In this document: positions 57,649 to 64,000 of the stretch, piece after piece
Position numbering within the stretch: position 1 is the stretch's first letter
Layout: every line of letters starts with the position of its first letter
Origin: Aquarana catesbeiana
Taxonomy: Eukaryota > Chordata > Amphibia > Anura > Ranidae
Reading direction: 5' to 3'
Assembly (NCBI RefSeq): GCF_042186555.1
Contig: NC_133325.1
Span: forward strand, 90,734,982 to 90,798,981
Length of the DNA stretch: 64,000 bases
Position numbers and translations under genes: made by a program
The notes under the pieces: generated by a model
Told to the model about the DNA's origin: nothing
The model's database searches: none
What the model saw: the letters and a program-made list of their open reading frames with translations, nothing else

Positions 57649-57906
57649 AGCCTTGGTTCACACTGGGACGACTTGTCAGGCGACCTAGTCACCTGACAAG
57701 TAGCGTCCTGCTCTGTGCAATGGAGCCATTCTAAATCGGCACGATGCAAGTCGCTCCGACTTAGAAAAAGGTTCCTGTACGACTTTGGGGGCGCCTTGCA
57801 TTGACTTCTATACAGAAGTCGTTTTGCAAGTCGCCGCTGAGTCGTGTCCTGGGTCGCCTGAGGCAGTCGCGCTGTAAGTCGTGCTGCCTCAGTGTGAACC
57901 GACCCT
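57649..57906. mobile_element. Harbinger-like MITE inside DIRS C
   Basis: Ends gccttggttcacactgggac and cagtgtgaaccgaccc are imperfect inverted repeats. The centre is palindromic with gacttgtcaggcgacct and agtcacctgacaagt. It is of the same superfamily as 3999-4388. Confidence 0.7.
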
Positions 57907-59660
57907 AAATGTTGCGTGTTTCTGAAGTGCAGTTAGCTAGGTCATAACTGATATATATACATAAAGGACGGGAGTCCTGTTTACGGTGGAGTTTTACTGA
58001 TGTACAGCAAAACAGGGCTATAAATATAAGCCAGAAAGACCCAAACTTCTATGTTGCGTATTTCTGATGAACCACCAAATACAGTTATAAGATCAATATG
58101 GCACTGGCTAGCTAAACCAACATAACAAGACAATATCTTTTCTGTTATGCAGTTCTGTAGTGCAGTCACATAGAACCAACACAGAAAGGACCCAAGCAAC
58201 CTGCAGCATTGTGTTTTTCTGAAGTGCAGTAAGGTAAGGGAATCTGAAACAGAAAGCACCAACAAGCTTCAATGTTGAGTATTTCTGCTGTGCAGCCACA
58301 TAAAAACAGACAGCCTTCCTAGCTGCGATCTTTCTGGTGTATTGCAAAGTAAGGCTATAAACTCCATGATGTCTATTCTTGTGTGTAGCAAAACCTCAAC
58401 CAGAAGGGAACTTCGGGCTCCCACACCTGTGCGACCCAACCTGCAACCGCAAAAACGCAAGAGAAAAGTCATACACTATGGCTTCCAATGGGAACCATTT
58501 GTGTCTGTGCAACTCCAGGTCGCAGCGCCACCAAGCAGACCCTGCTTTCTGGATCCACAGACCTCAAGATTACACAGGTCGCAGGTAACTTGCAATTTTC
58601 AGGTTGAACAAGCGAGGGGTCCCCAATGCTGTATCTCCCTGGAGGCGTGCAGCCAACAACCCCCTGCTGTGTATCCCTAAGAAGCAGCAAGGTAGAACAA
58701 TGAGAAACAGAAAAGACACCCCTCACTGCTGTGCCTTTCTGATATGCAGCCGATAAGGCAGTAAATATAGAACATACAGGACACAATCTTCAATCTTTGT
58801 GTATGTCTGATGTGTAGTAATATACCAATACTGAGCAGATACGCCACCATCCTCAATGTGTCTCCCTGCTGAGGCAGCAAAAACAAATCAGAAAAGGACA
58901 AGCAACCCCACTGTGTCCCTTCTGATATGCAGCCAATAAGGCAGTAAATGTAAGACATAAAGGGACAGACAACCTTCAATCTTGTATATATCTGATGTGC
59001 AACAATATAACAATCTGAATAGAGATAGCACATCCATATTGAAGGGATTTTGCATGCGACTCAACATGTCAAATCGCATGCCTAAAATCGGCAACCTTTG
59101 CCGTTAATAGCACTGTCAGCCTGACGCCACTTTGCGGGGCTGCACTGATTACCAAAGGCAGTAATAGTACTACCCCTGGCCAACAATTCAGGACCATCAA
59201 TCTTCACTACTGCCTTTCTAATAAGCAACCAATAAGGCAGTAATACAGGACAAAAAACCCCCAGACAGAACTCAATTTTGAGTATGTCTGATGTGCAGCA
59301 ATATAACAAATATGAGCAGAGATGTCATAAGACTCAATGATGTGCATTTCCGCCATGCGTCACAAGACCAGAAAGTACAGACCACCTTCCCTGTTGTATT
59401 TTTCTGATCTGTAGCCAAATAAGGCAGTACCTTTAGGATATAACAGACAACAACCAAGCTACAGTGCAGTGCATTTCTGATGTACAGCACTATACCCCTT
59501 ATGAGCAGAGATGTCACAAATCTCAATGTGTATTTCTGCTGTGCCACAAAACATCCCAGCAAGGACAAACCTTCACTACTGAGGTCTACTGGTGTGCAAC
59601 CAAGGAGGATTCATGGTGTATCCCTTTATGAAATAACCAAACAGAGCAATCTGATCCCTA
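57907..59660. repeat. degenerate tandem array in DIRS C
   Basis: A unit centred on tttctgatgtgcagc followed by aataaggcagtaaat or aatataacaatatgagcaga, aaggaca and cttcaatgttg recurs many times with variable spacing (very roughly 60-120 bases). Minus-strand frames consequently show recurrent peptides such as LLPYWLHI and LLHIRHT. I take this as an expanded non-coding array rather than genes. Confidence 0.75.
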
Positions 59661-60364
59661 GGCATAGCCTGGGCTGTATATACTAACACTTCACCCCCAG
59701 TGAAGGAACAAAGTCTAAAAATGGTTAGACACCTTACTATAGTAGCTGTTGTCCTACCTTACCTCCGTAGACTGAGCAAACGCTGGCCAGCTCACACACA
59801 GGTGGGGCTGATCAGAAACTAAAGTCTCAATGAGCCCAGCCCTAGAGACCAATTTAGGACAGCCTCTAGAAAAGGTGATCACCAATTTAGCCTGGAGGAA
59901 AATGGCCACCTGCAGGCCTTAAACAAGCAATCATGTATCTATCTAGCTCTTGCATATGTTTGCACAGAAAATCCTTAATTAAAGGATATAGGAAGCGATT
60001 TATGGTAAATCGCCTTTAGATCTGTCACTGAGTTGACTGTAGCCCAAACCAACAAAAAGGTTTTTCTTACCTCCTGCACTTTAATATAACCACAATGTAA
60101 AGGTGGAGTGGGAGGTTGGAGCTTATGACTTCAGATTCCTAGCAGCTGGGCTAATAGGGCCATATAACCTAGTGCACCTGCTGACCAGGAGAGCTTACTC
60201 CTGAATCCTTCAACCATTGCACAAGCCATAAATTGTTCAGTGGTATACCTGGCCTGTAAGGAACTCTTTGTATCTACCAGGCCCCCCCCCCCCCTTCGCT
60301 CTATTCATCCCTACTAATGTCCCACAACCGGACATGTAGGGAGAGTCTGGAAACCTACTGTTGT

Positions 60365-60940
60365 GATAACCACAGTGTCTCTGCTGTAAGAGGGAGCTGT
60401 GGCTGGTGGTTTTAGCAGTAGCTTCTGGGCCATTTTGTTATGCAGACCCCAGGTCCTGCACTGCACCACTTAGTAAATACAGGGGAAAGGGGAAGAAATG
60501 CCTTACCTACCTCTTTCCCATCTGAGGTGGTTTAGGCACACTCGCTCCTCTGCACCACTTGTCCACCATACAGCATCCCTGATGTAAGAGGGAGCTGTAG
60601 CTGGTGTTTTTAGCAGAAGCTTCTGGGCTATTTGAATCTAGACCCCAGGGGAGATCTCAAATGCCCAGAAACCATCTGGCTGGGATTGGGGATTTTGCAG
60701 CTAAATTCCCAAGGTAAAGGAAAGTACTCACCGTTGTAGTCTTCCCCTTTTTCCACAGCCACCGGGCTTGCTTTTCCATCCTTATGGTCCACACGCAAGG
60801 AGGATAGCCGCCAAAGTGCCCCCCCAACTGCTGTTCCCCGTAGGGAGCTGCAAGGTTAGGCTGTGTCCTGCCAATCAGTATATACCCTTGGGGGGGGGGG
60901 GGCAATGCCGTACGTTCCTCATTCCATTCTGAGGTGGTTT
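60365..60940. repeat. tandem duplication of about 0.2 kb in DIRS C
   Basis: The word set gtaagagggagctgt.gctggtg, ttttagcag.agcttctggg, agaccccagg appears at 60386-60455 and again at 60588-60650. Ctgaggtggtttaggca occurs at 60522-60540 and 60931-60948. The copies differ at scattered sites. Confidence 0.7.
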
Positions 60941-61324
60941 AGGCAGACATCCACCATAGTGAACTGGTGCCTCCTCGAAAGGAGGATGTGGGCGCCTGCT
61001 CCTGCTGACTCTCAGCCTTCCCTCCTGGGTAAGATCGCGGGTCGTTCAGGCGGCGCCCTCCCCAGCAGCCCACGCGAGCTACCAGGGGCCCAGGAGTCGG
61101 GGGCCCTGGAAAGAACTGACAGCCAGCACCCCTGTCTGAACGGACGCCCAGACAGGTAAGGGGGGGGGAGACAAGAAAAAGGCCCCTGAAGTTCTGGGGA
61201 CACCACTGTACCCAGGGGCCTTCAGCTCTCAGGGGGGCTCTTCCAGTTTCTGCTGCCCCCCCCTGAGGAAAGGATAGGGGAACCCCCCCAGGAAGGATAA
61301 ATATATCCGGCCAGACCCAGAGGC

Positions 61325-61426
61325 CCATCAGGTACTAACCAGGCCCGACCCTGCTTTGCCTCCGAGATCATACAAGATCGGGCAGGCAGCGCCCTCTTTC
61401 ACTTTCAGGGTGATGTGGCCGTAGGC
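61325..61426 (-). pseudogene. partial 5S rRNA-like sequence in DIRS C
   Basis: The minus strand starts GCCTACGGCCACATCACCCT and includes GGCAAAGCAGGGTCGGGCC and GGTTAGTACC. It is thus 5S-like from its 5' end to about base 85. About 16 extra bases (near 61384-61399) interrupt it after GAAAGTG. The 3' third of 5S is missing. It retains features closer to standard 5S (GTTAGTAC) than the copy in DIRS A. Confidence 0.88.
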
Positions 61427-62639
61427 CTTCCCCAGGCATTTGGTCCGGCTCCCAGGGGGGGACCACCAGCCCCAGGCTTCGGGTCATTTGGAAAAAAAAA
61501 TAAACGGTTTCGCTGTGTAGGGAGAAACACAATCAAAAACTGAGGATCAAGGGGAAGGGTGGGGACTTAAAACAGCTGTCGATTGATTGTGTTTCCTGTA
61601 GGGAGGAGCCTCATCTCAGGTGTGCCGTCCTGGAAGATGACTAGAGAAAAAAAAAAAAAATTATAAAAATGCCATAAAACTATCCCCTATTTTGTAGACG
61701 TTATAACTTTTGCGCAAACCAATATACGCTTATTGCAATTTTTTTTTTACCAAAAATATGTAGAATACATATCGCCCTAAACTGAGGGAAAAAAAATATT
61801 TTTGGGGGATATTTATTATAGCAAAAAAGTAAAATATAGTATTTTCAAAATTGTTGCTTTTTTGTTTATAGCGCAAGAAATAACGCAGAGGTGATCAAAT
61901 ACCGCCAAAGGGGGGGGGGGGGGGGACGACCAACGTCAATTTTGTTTGGGTGCAACGCCGCATGACCACGCAATTGTCAGTTAAAGCGACACAGTGCCAG
62001 ATCGCAAAAAGTGCAAAATCTTCCAGGGTTGAAGCGGTTAAACCCTGCCCAAAAATATACTGAACCTGACTTTTGGCCCTAACCTTGACTCCAACACTAA
62101 CCCTGACAATGACCTAGCCATTTATTTTATTGTTTAATGCTTACTTACATCTTTCTTCCCTGCAAGGGGAGAAAGATTCAATTTATCTTGGTTTTCATTT
62201 AGGAGAAAAAAAAAAAAAAAAAAAAAAAACAGGTGCAGGCTGCACCATGACTAATCACCATGATAGCCAGTCAAAGGCTATCTCAGCAATCAGGTGACCA
62301 GGATCACTAGTACAAAACCCAGGGCTCAGTAAGAGATTGGTCTTTACGCTGGAAGCACGGTGTGTAGCGTGCTCTCAGCACAAACACTGGGACACATACT
62401 GTATATGCGGCCTCATGGATAAATACCCACTGCTGTGGGGCTGCATATATGTGAACATTTGGCTTGAAGGAGTTAACTAAATACATTTTATATCAGCGGT
62501 ACAAAGTCAGTTGATACCTTTACGCTACTGACCAAAAAAAAAAAAAACAGATGGAGATATAAGACCTAGAGGAAGCATAGGCTTTCCTTATAGGAAGAGG
62601 AAATGCCAGTTAAACAGGCACAATGTAGTTACAGTCAGG

Positions 62640-64000
62640 TCCATAAATATTGGGACATCAACAATTCTAATCTTTTTGGCTCTATGCACCACCACAATGG
62701 ATTTGAAATGAAACAAGATGTGCTTTAACTGCAGACTTTCAGCTTTAATTTGAGGGTATTTACATCCAAATCAGATGAATGGTGTAGGAATTACAACAGT
62801 TTGTATATGTGCCTCCCACTTTTTAAAGGGACCAAAAGTAATGGGACAGATTAACAATCATCTATCAAACTTTCACTTTTTAATACTTGGTTGCAAATCC
62901 TTTGCAGTCAATTACAGCCTGAAGTCTGGAATGCATAGACATCCCCAGACGCTGGGTTTCATCCCTGGTGATGCTCTGCCAGGCCTCTACTGCAACTGTC
63001 TTCAGTTCCTGCTTGTTCTTGGGGCATTTTCCCTTCAGTTTTGTCTTCAGCAAGTGAAATGCATGCTCAATCGGATTCAGGTCAGGTGATTGACTTGGCC
63101 ATTGCATAACATTCCACTTCTTTCCCTTAAACTCTTTGGTTGCTTTCGCAGTATGCTTCGGGTCACTGTCCATCTGCACTGTGAAGCGCCCGTCCAATGA
63201 GTTCTGAAGCATTTTGCTGAATATGAGCAGATAATATTGCCCAAAACACTTCAGAATTCATCCTGCTGCTTTTGTCAGCAGTCACATCATCAATACAAGA
63301 GAACCAGTTCCATTGGCAGCCATACATGCCCACGCCATGACACTACCACCACCATGCTTCACTGATATGGTATGCTTTGGATCATGAGCAGTTCCTTTTC
63401 TTCTCCATGCTCTTCTCTTCCCATCACTCTGGTACAAGTTGATCTTGGTCTCATCTGTTCATAGGATGTTGTTCCAGAACTGTGAAGGCTTTTTTAGATG
63501 TTGCTTGGCAAACTCTAATCTGGCCTTCCCGTTTGAGGCTCACCAATGGTTTACATCTTGTGGTGAACCCTCTGTATTCACTCTGGTGAAGTCTTCTCTT
63601 GATTGTTGACTTTGACACACATACACCTACCTCCTGGAGAGTGTTCTTGATCTGGCCAACTGTTGTGAAGGGTGTTTTCTTCACCAGGGAAAGAATTCTT
63701 CGGTCATCCACCACAGTTGTTTTCCGTGGTCTTCCGGGTCTTTTGGTGTTGCTGAGCTCACTGGTGCGTTCTTTCTTTATAAGGATGTTTCAAACAGTTA
63801 ATTTGGCCACACCTAATGTTTTTGCTATCTCTGATGGGTTTGTTCTGTTTTTTCAGCCTAACGATGGCTTGCTTCACTGATAGTGACAGCTCTTTGGATC
63901 TCATATTGAGAGTTGACAGCAACAGACTCCAAATGCAAATAGCACACTTGAAATGAACTCTGGACCTTTTACCTGCTCCTTGTAAATAGGACAATGAGGG
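62640..64000 (-). mobile_element. Tc1-like transposon cut by the window edge
   Basis: The left terminus is cagtcaggtccataaatatt, typical of this Tc1 group. A transposase remnant occupies 62880-63904. The 5' leader (63905-64000) continues past the right edge. The element is in the same orientation as RCBTB1. Confidence 0.88.
62880..63904 (-). pseudogene. Tc1-like transposase pseudogene
   Basis: The start MRSKELSLSVKQAIVRL is at 63904. The helix-turn-helix and linker follow (RPGRPRKTT-type in one frame, RILSLVKKTPFTTVGQIKNT in another). The C-terminal 110 codons (62880-63212) contain MDSDPKHTAKATKEF with catalytic Asp and WPSQSPDLNPIEHAFHLLK with the final Glu, and end at a natural stop. Internal frameshifts and stops make it inactive. 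Confidence 0.9.

Larger units (their letters stand above)
56145..61650 (-). mobile_element. DIRS-like retrotransposon C (distinct family)
   Basis: The left end is a palindromic unit (56147-56441) followed by gtcatcttccaggacggcac. The right end at about 61520-61650 is the inverted terminus, ending gccgtcctggaagatgact. Only the C-terminus of a tyrosine recombinase is readable (56470-56720, minus strand). The rest is filled by a tandem array, duplications and a 5S-derived piece, so this copy is non-autonomous. Confidence 0.82.
55671..62037. mobile_element. piggyBac-like element split by DIRS C
   Basis: The left part (55671-56144) begins CCACTTGCCGACCGCTG after TTAA at 55667-55670. The right part (61652-62037) continues with ataaaaatgccataaaacta and ends gggttgaagcgg before TTAA at 62038-62041. 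The two halves match one uninterrupted relative (35274-36229) across the break. Confidence 0.85.

Noticed and set aside
57907..59660. CRISPR-like or coding tandem repeat
   Set aside because: Repeats are degenerate, spacing is irregular and frames are broken; the setting is a vertebrate transposon.
60939..61328. 129-codon minus-strand frame in DIRS C
   Set aside because: Gly/Pro-rich composition follows from G/C-runs; no gag, RT or recombinase motif can be read.

Overview
The window is a stretch of a vertebrate nuclear genome, most likely a frog's. It contains nine consecutive coding exons of one host gene, RCBTB1, on the minus strand. Their introns are swollen by DIRS, Penelope, L1/Tx1-like, CR1/L2-like, Tc1, piggyBac-like and Harbinger-like elements. 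This mixture, and the richness in DIRS and TTAA-flanked non-autonomous elements, is typical of large anuran genomes; the species is an inference. There is no bacterial-type operon, CRISPR array or tRNA gene that I can support.

Host gene. Exons run from right to left: 53173-53339, 43866-44024, 39951-40058, 33709-33848, 28529-28719, 14064-14190, 10876-11027, 8003-8133 and 2697-2837 (stop codon). All phases join, giving 438 residues from an RCC1 repeat through the BTB and BACK regions to the C-terminus. The first roughly 92 codons lie beyond the right edge. The 3' UTR runs left from 2696 to a poly(A) signal at 837-842. The intron between exons 14064-14190 and 10876-11027 has a GC rather than GT donor.

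Mobile DNA. At least five DIRS (tyrosine-recombinase) retrotransposon copies sit in the introns, all coding on the same strand as the host gene: A 15605-26227, E 26348-28080, B 33856-38652, D 46760-49620 and C 56145-61650. Copies A and B carry 5S rRNA-derived sequence joined directly to the RNase H region; copy C carries a separate 5S-derived piece. Nesting is deep. A Tc1 element is split by DIRS A, which holds a CR1/L2-like LINE tail with a 15-bp target duplication and a 6.4-kb L1/Tx1-like LINE with its own 15-bp target duplication. DIRS C is nested in a TTAA-flanked piggyBac-like element. One end of DIRS B lies against the 3' splice site of an RCBTB1 exon and appears to supply part of its polypyrimidine tract.

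Other content. A Penelope-like remnant with a GIY-YIG region and inverted arms occupies 40238-42483. A second L1/Tx1-like LINE is at 50655-52440 and a CR1-like LINE at 7060-7915. Tc1 remnants occur at the left, centre and right edge. There are several MITE families, a 0.6-kb foldback palindrome (8808-9396) and a degenerate tandem array inside DIRS C. No intact autonomous element was found. The best-preserved frame is LINE ORF1 (18710-19777).
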